The notes under the pieces: generated by a model
The model's database searches: none
The model's input: only the letters and a program-made list of their open reading frames with translations
What the model was told of the DNA's origin: nothing
Part shown: piece after piece, positions 37,348-46,929 of the stretch
Numbering within the stretch: position 1 is the stretch's first letter
Layout: every line of letters begins with the position of its first letter
From: an uncultured Butyricimonas sp.
GTDB lineage: Bacteria; Bacteroidota; Bacteroidia; Bacteroidales; Marinifilaceae
Reading direction: 5' to 3'
Length of the DNA: 64,000 nucleotides
Assembly (NCBI GenBank): GCA_944321845.1
Contig: CALUMT010000017.1
Location: forward strand, 1 to 64,000
Translations under genes and position numbers: made by a program

Positions 37348-38709
37348 TCAATAAATAAGTTCAACATTATCCACTTCCATTATACTTCCTGGAGCCCCAA
37401 GATATTGATCTCCGTTTTTACTTGAACTGAATACAATTGCAACATGCGTTGGCAACAAATCTTCATTAGTATATTCAATCGGAATTGAATAATGACTCCA
37501 ATTCTTCAAGGAAGACATTTTCCCATCAAAAATCATTTCACCCCGGCCTAACACAACAACTTTTTCTGTCGGACGAGCATGATATTCAAACTTATCATTT
37601 CCACTATAATGCAACAACTCAATCCATGCATGCCCCGAATCCACTCCTTCTACATCTTTTATTGCCCATTTTAAACCCTCCTTTACAGCCTGCTGCATCT
37701 GTGCTCCAGCTTCATAACGAGCGTCAAATTCCATTGCTTTAGGACGAAGTGTGTATGGTATTCCAAAATAAGTCATCGAACGAGAATCTCCCAATGCATT
37801 AATATTCAAATCAAAATAACCGGTATAAAGACTCCCTGCCGCAATAACTTCTCCAAATACTAAAGCATTTTGCACTTTTGTCGTCATTTGGGCAGCTTTC
37901 CCATTATTATGAGTCACTGGCAAAGTTCCAAGAACAAAAGAATTATTCGCAGTTGCCCATCCTTTCCCTTTACCTAAGACAGGGTCAACTGTCGTTACAC
38001 CATTATTTATACCAGCAAATTCACCCCATAATTCAAAATTCGAATTAGGGATCTGAATAAGTTCTGTAAATTGGATTTTCCAATCCCGCCTCTTCCCATC
38101 CGAAGAAACAACAGTCACACTCCAAACATCGTTGTAATCCGTAAACTCAAACTCCATATCCCCCTCTACATTCGCATTCTCAGAGACCGTAAAAGAAGCA
38201 TTCTTTATTATATAAGTTTCACCATCATCTAATGTTCGATTAGGGTCCGAAATATAGATCTTAGCCTCCCATGGATCAATTGTAATTGTCGTCTTATTCG
38301 AACCATCAAAAACAAGCCCCTTGATATCAGCCCCTGTTTCCAAAGGATAAAGACTTATCTTATACGGATGTACAAAACCACTTTCTGCAATCAAGTAGAA
38401 ATCAACAACCGATTCTCCAGAAGAAAAAACGATATCTTCCCCCAAAGTATAATTCCCCAATACTTTATGAGTTGTCGAACTGACAGTCATTTCAGGATGC
38501 AATGTAAATGGGAACAAATCAGATTGCGGTTGTACCGGAATAATAATATCCCCTCCATCCATATAAACAGCATCCAAGACAGCGGTCTCTGGCGTATAAT
38601 TTACAATTTCAAATTTCTCTACACTAGCTTCATCACTCAAATCCTTAACCTTTTCACAAGAAAGGAATGACACAAATACAGATAAAAATATCCAATTATA
38701 CTTCTTCAT
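37348..38709 (-). CDS. PCMD-domain lipoprotein
   Basis: 453 residues from the ATG at 38709. Lipobox SFLSC gives a lipoprotein. Residues 30-230 hold two Ig-like beta domains of the DUF/BACON-like sort (PYKISLYPLETGADIKGLVFDG). The second half, from about IPNSNFELWGEF, is the putative carbohydrate metabolism domain: GWATANNSFVLG, MEFDARYEAGA, WSHYSIPIEY and the ending MEVDNVELIY. Such proteins occur at the surface of Bacteroidales, with presumed glycan binding that has not been proven. It is followed by a barrel gene in the same transcript. Confidence 0.8.
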   Translation of the reverse strand: MKKYNWIFLSVFVSFLSCEKVKDLSDEASVEKFEIVNYTPETAVLDAVYMDGGDIIIPVQPQSDLFPFTLHPEMTVSSTTHKVLGNYTLGEDIVFSSGESVVDFYLIAESGFVHPYKISLYPLETGADIKGLVFDGSNKTTITIDPWEAKIYISDPNRTLDDGETYIIKNASFTVSENANVEGDMEFEFTDYNDVWSVTVVSSDGKRRDWKIQFTELIQIPNSNFELWGEFAGINNGVTTVDPVLGKGKGWATANNSFVLGTLPVTHNNGKAAQMTTKVQNALVFGEVIAAGSLYTGYFDLNINALGDSRSMTYFGIPYTLRPKAMEFDARYEAGAQMQQAVKEGLKWAIKDVEGVDSGHAWIELLHYSGNDKFEYHARPTEKVVVLGRGEMIFDGKMSSLKNWSHYSIPIEYTNEDLLPTHVAIVFSSSKNGDQYLGAPGSIMEVDNVELIY

Positions 38710-38753
38710 AAAATGCAATTTTCAATATAATAATTCAATCCAGCTATTAGGTT

Positions 38754-41240
38754 TCAAGCCCCAGCAATAGTATCTTTCCGATAATAGCGGATAATATAGA
38801 TCATAATAAAGCCAAACAACGCAAATAGTAATAAACCGGAACTTGCTGCCGATATTTTAGAACCCACGAAATAAGAATCCGGACGGAACTCAAAAGTAAT
38901 CACATGCTCTCCCGCCGGCACAAACATTGCCCTTAAAACATAATCAGTACGGAAATGTTCGACCTCCTGTCCATCAACATACACATGCCACCCCTTGGGA
39001 TAATATATCTCACTAAACACAGCTAATTGCTCATCCTTCGCCCGGGTTCGGTATTCTAATTTATTAGGTGCATACGAAATCAACTGAATCGTGGCAGAAT
39101 CATCAAAATTTATCCCTCGATCTTGCACAATAGGAGCAAACTCTTTGGCAATGACCGCCATTTCCGATGGCTCTATTTGAGCCAACTTGATAATTTCTTC
39201 ATCTGCGGTATTTACCAGTTCATAATCCTTCACGAACCACGCATTACCATACGCGGAACGATTCTCTATCGGATTCGAGTTCGCATCAACTATTATATAT
39301 TTTGTATTTAGCATATTCAATATCGGATCCGTCGACAGACTTTGCGTCAGGGATGAATAAGTTGCCCCCTGCTTAGCCTCCTGTATTACAGCGTCAATCT
39401 TCGGAGCAATAAAATAATCAATTAAATCTTGGTAGCGTTGCAATTTAGCTGCGCTGTATCCCCCTATCGTTTTGTGAAAATAACTCGAATGCGAATCATT
39501 AAATGTATTCACGGACAGATCCAGGACCCTATAATCCAACGATTCGTCTTCAAGTATGATCTTATCCACAGGGCGGGCTTGGAATTGATTATTAAATTCT
39601 CGTTGTGTCACAAAATGTCCATTATTCAGATAACGTTTATCCACCGTCCACATGTCTAATGCCAGTAAAACGCAAAGAACAATCAAAAGTCGTTCCATTT
39701 TAAGTTTCCCTCTGACAATCCCCCATATACATCCTGCCGTCAATACGACAAAAACTAACGAGCGTAAAGCGTCTGAACGTAAAAGAGCTTTTCGGTCTTG
39801 CGGCAAGCATTGCTGCAACCAATCAGGATAATTTGAATCCGCCGTAGCCGAAAAACTACCGGCTAATCCTGGCAATAACACGAAAAGAGCACAAATTCCA
39901 CCCACGATCAGCAAGCTTATTTTCAATCCCTTCAAAACGATCTCTCGTTCAACATCTCCTTTAACGATTTTCCACACCGTATAAAAACCTAGCAACGGAA
40001 TTGTCAATTGCAAAACAACAAGTATCATCGAAGGAACTCGAAACTTATTATACAATGGTACGTAATCGTAAAATAAATTCGACAACACCATAAAATGCCG
40101 TCCCCAACCTAACAACAAAACCAAGAGGGAAAGCGATGCTATCCACCATTTCATCGGCCCCTTTATCAACACCAAACCCAACACGAAAAGGAAAATAGCG
40201 ACAGCCCCCATATACATGGGGCCAGCCGTAAAAGATTGAGGTCCCCAGTAAAGAGGAAGCTGCTTTATAATCTGGTCCGCCTGCTGAGCTCCGGCCTGCT
40301 TTAAAAATTTATATGTCTCAGAGTTTTTTCCCAATTCTCCGGCTGAAGCCCCGCCATTAAAGTTAGGAATAAGCAAATTGAATGTCTCCTCAATACCATA
40401 ACTCCAAGCCGTAGCATATTCTTTATCCAAACCGTTCTCCGTCTGATTTTGTTGATTCAACGTTAATTCAGATCCCCCTCGCATAGTATATTTAGTATAT
40501 TCCCACGTTGGCCATAGATGATTGACATTGGCCCCTGCTGCCAAACCTGCCGCCACTAACAAAAGAACTCCAGTCTTTATAAACGAAGGCAATGTTTTGT
40601 TTTTTATCGCCAAATATAATTGCGCTCCTCCATAAAAAAGGATCACCATGGCTAAATAAAAAGTGATCTGCGGATGATTCGCCATTATTTCAAAAGCAAG
40701 TGATATACCTAAAAACACCGCACCCAACCACCTGTTCCGAGAAAATGCGAATATAACAGATGCCAATACCATGGGCATAAAAGCTATTGCGACCATCTTT
40801 GCATTATGCCCCACTTGCATAATCTGAAAATTATAGGAACAAAAACCGAAAGCTAAGGCTCCAGCAATAGCAACCCATGAGCGAACTCCCAATGATAGCA
40901 TCAGCAGGTAAAAACTAACAAAAGCCAAAATCAAATAACTTGCCGGTCTCGGCCCCCAAAATAAATTATTATACAATTGCTGGAGATAATTCCCTTTATA
41001 AATTGTAGAGATCATTGTGGTTGGCATTCCTCCAAACATAGAATTAGTCCACAGTGGCTCCTGACCTGTTTTTTCCCGAAACTCTATGGCCTCGTTTGCC
41101 GCTCCTCGCCACGACGAAATATCAGATTGATGCACGATCTTTCCTTCAAACAAGGGAGGGAAATACACGTAAGCGATAACCACAAATAACAAAAACGCTC
41201 CTATATAAGGATACAATTTCTTTAAAGGTATATTTTTCAT
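38754..41240 (-). CDS. YfhO-family integral membrane protein
   Basis: 828 residues with about 12-14 membrane helices and an extracytoplasmic region near 560-770. VIAYVYFPPLFEGKIVHQSDISSWRGAANEAIEFRE and TNSMFGGMPTTMIST are typical of the family, and the C-terminal part (IYYPKGWHVYVDGQEVEHFRTDYVLRAMFVPAGEHVITFEF) is a conserved beta domain. In Firmicutes YfhO glycosylates lipoteichoic acid from a lipid-linked sugar; in Bacteroidota the acceptor is unknown. It lies next to the glycosyltransferase operon, so a role in surface glycan decoration is plausible. Confidence 0.88.
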   Translation of the reverse strand: MKNIPLKKLYPYIGAFLLFVVIAYVYFPPLFEGKIVHQSDISSWRGAANEAIEFREKTGQEPLWTNSMFGGMPTTMISTIYKGNYLQQLYNNLFWGPRPASYLILAFVSFYLLMLSLGVRSWVAIAGALAFGFCSYNFQIMQVGHNAKMVAIAFMPMVLASVIFAFSRNRWLGAVFLGISLAFEIMANHPQITFYLAMVILFYGGAQLYLAIKNKTLPSFIKTGVLLLVAAGLAAGANVNHLWPTWEYTKYTMRGGSELTLNQQNQTENGLDKEYATAWSYGIEETFNLLIPNFNGGASAGELGKNSETYKFLKQAGAQQADQIIKQLPLYWGPQSFTAGPMYMGAVAIFLFVLGLVLIKGPMKWWIASLSLLVLLLGWGRHFMVLSNLFYDYVPLYNKFRVPSMILVVLQLTIPLLGFYTVWKIVKGDVEREIVLKGLKISLLIVGGICALFVLLPGLAGSFSATADSNYPDWLQQCLPQDRKALLRSDALRSLVFVVLTAGCIWGIVRGKLKMERLLIVLCVLLALDMWTVDKRYLNNGHFVTQREFNNQFQARPVDKIILEDESLDYRVLDLSVNTFNDSHSSYFHKTIGGYSAAKLQRYQDLIDYFIAPKIDAVIQEAKQGATYSSLTQSLSTDPILNMLNTKYIIVDANSNPIENRSAYGNAWFVKDYELVNTADEEIIKLAQIEPSEMAVIAKEFAPIVQDRGINFDDSATIQLISYAPNKLEYRTRAKDEQLAVFSEIYYPKGWHVYVDGQEVEHFRTDYVLRAMFVPAGEHVITFEFRPDSYFVGSKISAASSGLLLFALFGFIMIYIIRYYRKDTIAGA

Positions 41241-41269
41241 CTCTCTAAATCACATAAAATAAATAATTG

Positions 41270-41277
41270 CAAATGTA
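41270..41277 (-). promoter_or_regulatory. -7 box of the YfhO gene
   Basis: The minus strand reads TACATTTG then C, matching TAnnTTTG(C/T), 30 bp before the ATG at 41240. It suggests that YfhO can be transcribed apart from the glycan operon. Confidence 0.5.
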
Positions 41278-41325
41278 CGAAATTAAACAATACCTGAAAA
41301 AGAATCTTCCGGTTGATTACACCAT

Positions 41326-42324
41326 TCAAAAAACTCGGAACATATTTCTTATCCCCCGTCCGATAGCCATCCCTCGATCCTTCACGTGATAATGATGCAT
41401 GCATCGTATAAAGTAGCGAGCTATTGAATTTGTATACAAAAACAAGAAGCAACGCTTTTTCATCGGAAATTTCAACCGCCGCATCGCCTCCCGTATCTCT
41501 ATCAACCAAGGATCTCGAGGATTAAAACGATCCGTCAAAACTCTTCTTAAACAACTTAGCATATAATCTATACAAATAGGCTCTAATTTTTCATACAAAC
41601 CACGTTCTTTTATTGCACGAAACAGCAACTCATTATACATTTTCTCGTACTCAAATGAACTTTTAAACGTATGAACGACTGAGGTTGCTCGCTGCAGATA
41701 ATAATAAATAACCTCAGGAGTCCCCCCGATCAAATTTGCCCGCAAAGCCAACCGGGTTTTCATAATGAAATCTTCGCTACGTCTGATTTCTGGAGTAAGA
41801 TCTAATACTTTACTGTCAAACAACGTTGTACGATATAAATTTCCCCATGGAACGCCACTCGCCCCTTTCAGCAATTCATTCAGAAAGACCTCTCCAGAAT
41901 ATACCCCTTCCAGATAATGAACTTCCCGTCCACGTTTTCCTGTCTCGTCTATTTCCACGTAAGCTCCCATCGCAATGTCCAGACTATTTCTACATGCAAA
42001 ATCATATAATGCCTGTATAGAATTCACCGGTAAGGTATCATCAGCATCCACAAAAAATATAAATTCCCCTCGGGCAATCTCCACCCCCCGACGCCGAGCT
42101 GCAGTAACTCCACTGTTAGGCTGATGAACCACTTTCACACGGTTATCCTTTTTTGCATACTCATCACAAATCACACCGCATTTATCCGGAGACCCATCAT
42201 CAATCAATAATATTTCAATATCCCGAAATAATTGGTTCAAAATACTGTCCAAACATGGAACAAGATAATCTTCCACCTTATATACAGGGACTATCACAGA
42301 AACTTTCACAGACGGCTCAAACAT
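41326..42324 (-). CDS. Glycosyltransferase family 2
   Basis: 332 residues, GT-A fold. KVSVIVPVYKVEDYLVPCLDSILNQ opens the nucleotide-sugar domain; LLIDDGSPDKC is the first Asp motif and EFIFFVDADDTL the metal-binding DxD. A helical C-terminal region ends with a basic amphipathic segment. It transfers a sugar from a nucleotide donor to a growing surface glycan at the inner membrane. It is the last gene of the operon before YfhO, and starts 12 bp after the preceding gene. Confidence 0.9.
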   Translation of the reverse strand: MFEPSVKVSVIVPVYKVEDYLVPCLDSILNQLFRDIEILLIDDGSPDKCGVICDEYAKKDNRVKVVHQPNSGVTAARRRGVEIARGEFIFFVDADDTLPVNSIQALYDFACRNSLDIAMGAYVEIDETGKRGREVHYLEGVYSGEVFLNELLKGASGVPWGNLYRTTLFDSKVLDLTPEIRRSEDFIMKTRLALRANLIGGTPEVIYYYLQRATSVVHTFKSSFEYEKMYNELLFRAIKERGLYEKLEPICIDYMLSCLRRVLTDRFNPRDPWLIEIREAMRRLKFPMKKRCFLFLYTNSIARYFIRCMHHYHVKDRGMAIGRGIRNMFRVF

Positions 42325-42336
42325 AGTACTAATACA

Positions 42337-43554
42337 TTACAATTTATTCCTATTACCTACCTCTCGAATAATTTCTTCCCATTTTTGGACAATAACATCC
42401 CAACTATACATCTCTCGTTCGTAAACTTGTCCTTTCTCTCCCATTTCTTTACGCATTGCAGGTGAAGATATTAATAAATTCACTCCCTTTTCAAAGGAAG
42501 CATAATTCAGGTAATAAATTCCCCCACCACTTCGTTCACAATGCTGTTTTAAAACATCACATTTACCATTCACAAGAACAGGAACACTTACGGCCATTGC
42601 CTCTAAAACAATCAAGGAAAGACTCTCTACAAATGAAGGATTCACCACCGCAACTGCATGACGGATTAATTCACTCTTTACAACATCATCTACAAAACCC
42701 AAATAAACGATATCCTGATCCATCATCTCCCCTCGCAAATAATTATCTCCAGCTATCAATAATTGTAATCGATTATTATACTTACTCTTATAATGCTTAA
42801 AAAACGAGAACATCTCTCCTGTCTTTTTCGAAGTAACACGTCCGACATAAAGCAAATATTCATTTCCAATGTTTTTTTTCTGCTTAAATGCCAACCAAAC
42901 CTCGTCATTTGGAGATAATGACTCTATTCCACAACCAATTACCATAACCTTACCATTAGTATTTCCGTGAATTTTCTCAGCCACCATTTTTTCAGCAAAG
43001 GTGTTATATGCCACAAAAAGAGCCCTACATATAACCTCATGCGCAGACATTACAAATTGTGGCCGCTCAAAATGTACTAATGGAATCAATATGACCTTAT
43101 TGGAATAATTTTCTAACAAATGATATGAAATACTACTAGTATTTCCTAACACAATATAAGCATCATATTCTTTATCATGTTCCAACAGATATTTTTCCAA
43201 TCCTTCTGGTAAAGGCATTCTCCACTTATACCATCTTCTTTCTAGCCATCGAGGCATAATCCAGATCCAATCCATTCTATCAAGCAATCTCAACAAACCC
43301 AAACGATATAACAAGTATCGGATTCGTACAACAACACTCACGTAACATGGCCATTTTAATCTATATCGCCTCTCAGCCTTCGGACTATTGGCGAATAACA
43401 CCACCTTCTCCAATCCTGTCAAATTACTCCTTTCTGCAGACAACTCTTGTGCCAAAAAAGACACATCCATACTTTCTTGTAACCTCTTGGCCAACATCAC
43501 TGCATGCATAGTTGCTCCAGTCCTCGCAGTATTATGAATAAAAGCTATCTTCAT
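42337..43554 (-). CDS. Glycosyltransferase family 4-like
   Basis: 405 residues from the ATG at 43554 (MKIAFIHNTARTGATMHAVMLAKRL). It has a GT-B fold with a donor-binding C-terminal domain: EYLLYVGRVTSKKTGEMF and VNPSFVESLSLIVLEAMAVSVPVLVNGKCDVL, the E-x7-E motif. The acceptor and sugar are unknown. It is part of the same minus-strand operon. Confidence 0.85.
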   Translation of the reverse strand: MKIAFIHNTARTGATMHAVMLAKRLQESMDVSFLAQELSAERSNLTGLEKVVLFANSPKAERRYRLKWPCYVSVVVRIRYLLYRLGLLRLLDRMDWIWIMPRWLERRWYKWRMPLPEGLEKYLLEHDKEYDAYIVLGNTSSISYHLLENYSNKVILIPLVHFERPQFVMSAHEVICRALFVAYNTFAEKMVAEKIHGNTNGKVMVIGCGIESLSPNDEVWLAFKQKKNIGNEYLLYVGRVTSKKTGEMFSFFKHYKSKYNNRLQLLIAGDNYLRGEMMDQDIVYLGFVDDVVKSELIRHAVAVVNPSFVESLSLIVLEAMAVSVPVLVNGKCDVLKQHCERSGGGIYYLNYASFEKGVNLLISSPAMRKEMGEKGQVYEREMYSWDVIVQKWEEIIREVGNRNKL

Positions 43555-43610
43555 CTCCAAATTTTATGATCCAAACATACTAATAAGACATAGCTAAAAA
43601 CATTCTTATT

Positions 43611-44612
43611 TCAATTATATTGATTAAGTATTTCTAATAATCCTTTTGCTCTAGTTGACAACAAAAAATTCTTTTCTATTCTCTCCCGATAAATATTGGA
43701 ATAATCCCTATTCATCGCCTGTTTTACAATAGACGGAAGTAAATTTAAACTTCTCTCATTCACCACAAAACCTGTATCACCCACCACTTCAGGCATTCCT
43801 CCAACATTAGTTACGATCGGAACACAGTTGTATAACATTCCTTCAGCTAATGCCAAACAAAATGTATCCATTATTGATAATTGCATATACACTTTTGCTT
43901 GTTTATAATAATCGACCAAATCCTTTTGAGGAATTCTTGCAAAGATTTTAACATTACCTGAAGACTCTCCACATAATCTTTTGAGATTATTATTCAACCC
44001 AATAACCACAAAGTCATATTCAGACAATTCTTCCGCCAACTTTAATATTCGGTCAATTCCTTTTCTATAAAACGTTCTCTCATCATTAATTATTGCAACT
44101 GTTATAATCATTTCTTTTTTATAACTTTTATCCACATTTTCACATCTAATATTCGTTCCATTAAACAAAAGCATATTATTCTCTTGCTTTGTTATCACCT
44201 TAACTTTCCTCAAAACATAATTCGACACACATAGATTCAACGTACAATGTTTCATTGAATAACGAACAATCCACGCCCGTAACGGGTTTATAAAACAACC
44301 ATACTTTAAATGCTTTATTTTACAAACATCATATCCACCTACAACCAAAAAAGATTTTATCTTAAATACATTGGCAAATATTATCGGAAAAAAAGCATGG
44401 TAATCTCCAAACCAGATATAAATTTTATCAAAACGCCAAACATTAAATAACAACCACAAGAACTGCTTAATAACAACAACCAACTGCCAACTTCGACTAT
44501 CATATTGATAACTAGTCACATTATATTTTTTCTTCAATATTTCCACATCACCTTTTACAAAGGTCGACAAACCTGTATGTATTAATAACAAATTATTTCT
44601 ATCTGATTTCAT
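43611..44612 (-). CDS. Glycosyltransferase family 4-like, AT-rich gene
   Basis: 333 residues from the ATG at 44612 (an in-frame GTG lies three codons earlier). The N-terminal domain is divergent (LLLIHTGLSTFVKGDVEILKKKYNV). The C-terminal domain has RTFYRKGIDRILKLAEEL and LSIMDTFCLALAEGMLYNCVPIVTNVGGMPEVVGDTG, the donor site of GT4. The gene is much richer in A and T than its flanks, as are its two neighbours, which suggests acquisition by horizontal transfer. Confidence 0.8.
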   Translation of the reverse strand: MKSDRNNLLLIHTGLSTFVKGDVEILKKKYNVTSYQYDSRSWQLVVVIKQFLWLLFNVWRFDKIYIWFGDYHAFFPIIFANVFKIKSFLVVGGYDVCKIKHLKYGCFINPLRAWIVRYSMKHCTLNLCVSNYVLRKVKVITKQENNMLLFNGTNIRCENVDKSYKKEMIITVAIINDERTFYRKGIDRILKLAEELSEYDFVVIGLNNNLKRLCGESSGNVKIFARIPQKDLVDYYKQAKVYMQLSIMDTFCLALAEGMLYNCVPIVTNVGGMPEVVGDTGFVVNERSLNLLPSIVKQAMNRDYSNIYRERIEKNFLLSTRAKGLLEILNQYN

Positions 44613-44667
44613 GTTTTTCACAGTAAAACATTATTATAAAAACAACTATAAATATACAAAAACACTA

Positions 44668-45624
44668 CTATTTTTCATAAATAGACGGTAATAGTATCCT
44701 TTCAAAAGAAATATCCTCAATCTTTGATGCATAAAGAGGAAATTCAGTCTTATACATTTCTGGAGTTCCTACAGAATAAATTTTTTTACTCTTTGAAAGC
44801 ATAAAGAAATCGATAAATGACTTCAAATGAATATTATAAGTACTATTATTCGTATACTCCATATGCACCAACTTACCTGGTATAATAAAACAATCCTTTA
44901 TTTTTGAAACTTCATTTAAAAAACCAATACTATCTGAAGTTATTAAAAATCGAGTATTTCCATGACGCTCTCGAAGTTCATTCAAAGCATATAAACATCT
45001 TTTTATCAATAGCTTTTGCATATTTAATGGTAAAACAAGGAAATCCCCTTCATCAAAATCACCTAATAATGATTGAAAACGGAAAACAACCGCAATATAA
45101 TCTTCTCCTATTAATTTATAATTTCGTTCAATCTCATTTTTCAAACGAGGAACTGGAATAAACAATTCTTTAAACAACTCACCCCATTGATAATGCTTAT
45201 TGTATCGAGTATTTATTGCATCCAAACAATCCCGATTATAATATACATGGTACTGTATTTTTCTTCGGGAAGCACATAATTTTTTTCCTTTTATATCTTT
45301 TGCCAAAATCAATGGTTTTGAGAAAAAAGAATTATAAGATAAAAACTCATCTTCACCCAATAACCAATTATAATTATTAGGAACTAAATAATCTTGCAAA
45401 AGAAAAGGTGTATTATAATTTATTTTAAAAGGAAAATCATTTGCTTTACAATAAGCATAAGTTGAAACGATCCCTTTAAAACGATCTGCCATTCCCCCAT
45501 GATAAAAACGCCCATCTACCATAAAAACAAACATTCTATATCTATATGGCAGATCCAATAGAGAATAATACTTACACCATCTCTTGAATTCTACTGCTTT
45601 ATTTCTCAATTCGTAAAATAACAT
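44668..45624 (-). CDS. Putative fucosyltransferase-like glycan enzyme
   Basis: 318 residues from the ATG at 45624, which follows the upstream stop by 10 bp; a longer frame would overlap that gene. FMVDGRFYHGGMADRFKGIVSTYAYCKANDFPFKI starts the protein. The C-terminus has FLITSDSIGFLNEVSKI and a serine/lysine-rich segment HLKSFIDFFMLSKSKKIYSVG. These resemble the donor-binding pattern of GT-B fucosyltransferases of the NodZ/O-fucosyltransferase kind, but the canonical basic patch is weak, so the activity is uncertain. No signal peptide. The gene is very AT-rich. Confidence 0.5.
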   Translation of the reverse strand: MLFYELRNKAVEFKRWCKYYSLLDLPYRYRMFVFMVDGRFYHGGMADRFKGIVSTYAYCKANDFPFKINYNTPFLLQDYLVPNNYNWLLGEDEFLSYNSFFSKPLILAKDIKGKKLCASRRKIQYHVYYNRDCLDAINTRYNKHYQWGELFKELFIPVPRLKNEIERNYKLIGEDYIAVVFRFQSLLGDFDEGDFLVLPLNMQKLLIKRCLYALNELRERHGNTRFLITSDSIGFLNEVSKIKDCFIIPGKLVHMEYTNNSTYNIHLKSFIDFFMLSKSKKIYSVGTPEMYKTEFPLYASKIEDISFERILLPSIYEK

Positions 45625-45634
45625 CTTATTATAT

Positions 45635-46921
45635 CTAATATTGAACACTAAAAAGCCGCACATACAACCCCGCCAATTCTTTCCGGGAATATCTTTCTAT
45701 TCCGGTAGATGCTGTTTCATTACCTTCCTGCCAATCCTGCAACCGCTTCCTCAAGTAGTCTGTCATTCCTTTTTCATCGTTATAATCAAACGTCTTTCCC
45801 GCCTTACAGGAACTTATAATACTTGCCGCATTTCCATCTGTCGGCCCTACACACAGAATTGGCGTTCGAGAACCCAGATACTCAAACAATTTTCCGGTAA
45901 GATTACCCTTATTATCGGGAGTATTAGGAATTACCAGCAACAAAAGGGAAGCCGCCTGCATATGACGCACAACCTCCTCATGAGGGACGAAAGGGATAAA
46001 TTCCACCATATCACCCAACTCCTCGGAAAGTTTCTTCATCACCTCGGGTACTACCTTACCGACAAAACGTAATTTCATGATTCCTGATCCCACAAACGGC
46101 TTTAAACTATTTATAAAGGCATCCAGGGTATAGTCTGACGCAAGTGTTCCCGTGTAGGTAATTATAAATCCTCTCGTTGAAGGCGATGTAAACGTAAAAT
46201 TAAAATCTTCCGCATCATAACCATTCTCAATCACCGCAATCTTGGCAGCCGGTATACGATCTGATTTACGGGACAATATTTCCCGCAGATACGGACTGAC
46301 AGCAACTACTTTATCTGCCGTAAGAAGAACTCCTCGTTCATATCCACGGTCAATCGACTTGGCTATTGGCGTCGGATACATTTTATCATAATAAAAGATA
46401 TCCGTCCAGGGGTCCCGAAAATCGGCAATCCAGTATACTCCCAATAGCTTTTTCAATTTCTGACCGATCAAATGCGTTGACATTGGAGGCCCCGTCGTAA
46501 TTACCTTGTTTACTCCATATTCACGAATAATCTCTGCCGCTTGCCGATAAGCAAATTTATTCCACCCCTTCCTTGCATCCGGTAAGAAAAAATTCCCCCG
46601 GATGAAACGGGCGATTTTCTGCTTCAGATTGGGATTTCCTTCATTCGCGAATCCACTATAAGGAGCCGCTTTAGCCTTGGTAAATTTTTTATAATAATCG
46701 TACAAACCGGCACAATCCGTCCGGAAGATAAGCTGCCCCGGTCGGACATCTTTTTCCAAGGAATTATCCCGAATCGGGTATTCTGCCTTATCTGGATTTA
46801 CGGTAAGCACAATTGGTTCATAACCATATGCTGGAAAATACTTGACAAATTTCAACCACCGCTGTACTCCTGGTCCTCCGGCTGGTGGCCAATAATAGGT
46901 TATAATCAATACCTTTTCCAT
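45635..46921 (-). CDS. Glycosyltransferase family 4 (WxxGGPGVQRW type)
   Basis: 428 residues. VLIITYYWPPAGGPGVQRWLKFVKYFPAYGYEPIVLTV is the typical start of a large Bacteroidota GT4 group. The C-terminal half has ITYTGTLASDYTLDAFI and GNLTGKLFEYLGSRTPILCVGPTDGNA, with the Glu that contacts the donor. It ends 10 bp before the fucosyltransferase-like gene. The base composition is closer to the genome average than the three genes after it. Confidence 0.9.
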   Translation of the reverse strand: MEKVLIITYYWPPAGGPGVQRWLKFVKYFPAYGYEPIVLTVNPDKAEYPIRDNSLEKDVRPGQLIFRTDCAGLYDYYKKFTKAKAAPYSGFANEGNPNLKQKIARFIRGNFFLPDARKGWNKFAYRQAAEIIREYGVNKVITTGPPMSTHLIGQKLKKLLGVYWIADFRDPWTDIFYYDKMYPTPIAKSIDRGYERGVLLTADKVVAVSPYLREILSRKSDRIPAAKIAVIENGYDAEDFNFTFTSPSTRGFIITYTGTLASDYTLDAFINSLKPFVGSGIMKLRFVGKVVPEVMKKLSEELGDMVEFIPFVPHEEVVRHMQAASLLLLVIPNTPDNKGNLTGKLFEYLGSRTPILCVGPTDGNAASIISSCKAGKTFDYNDEKGMTDYLRKRLQDWQEGNETASTGIERYSRKELAGLYVRLFSVQY

Positions 46922-46929
46922 TACGAAAG

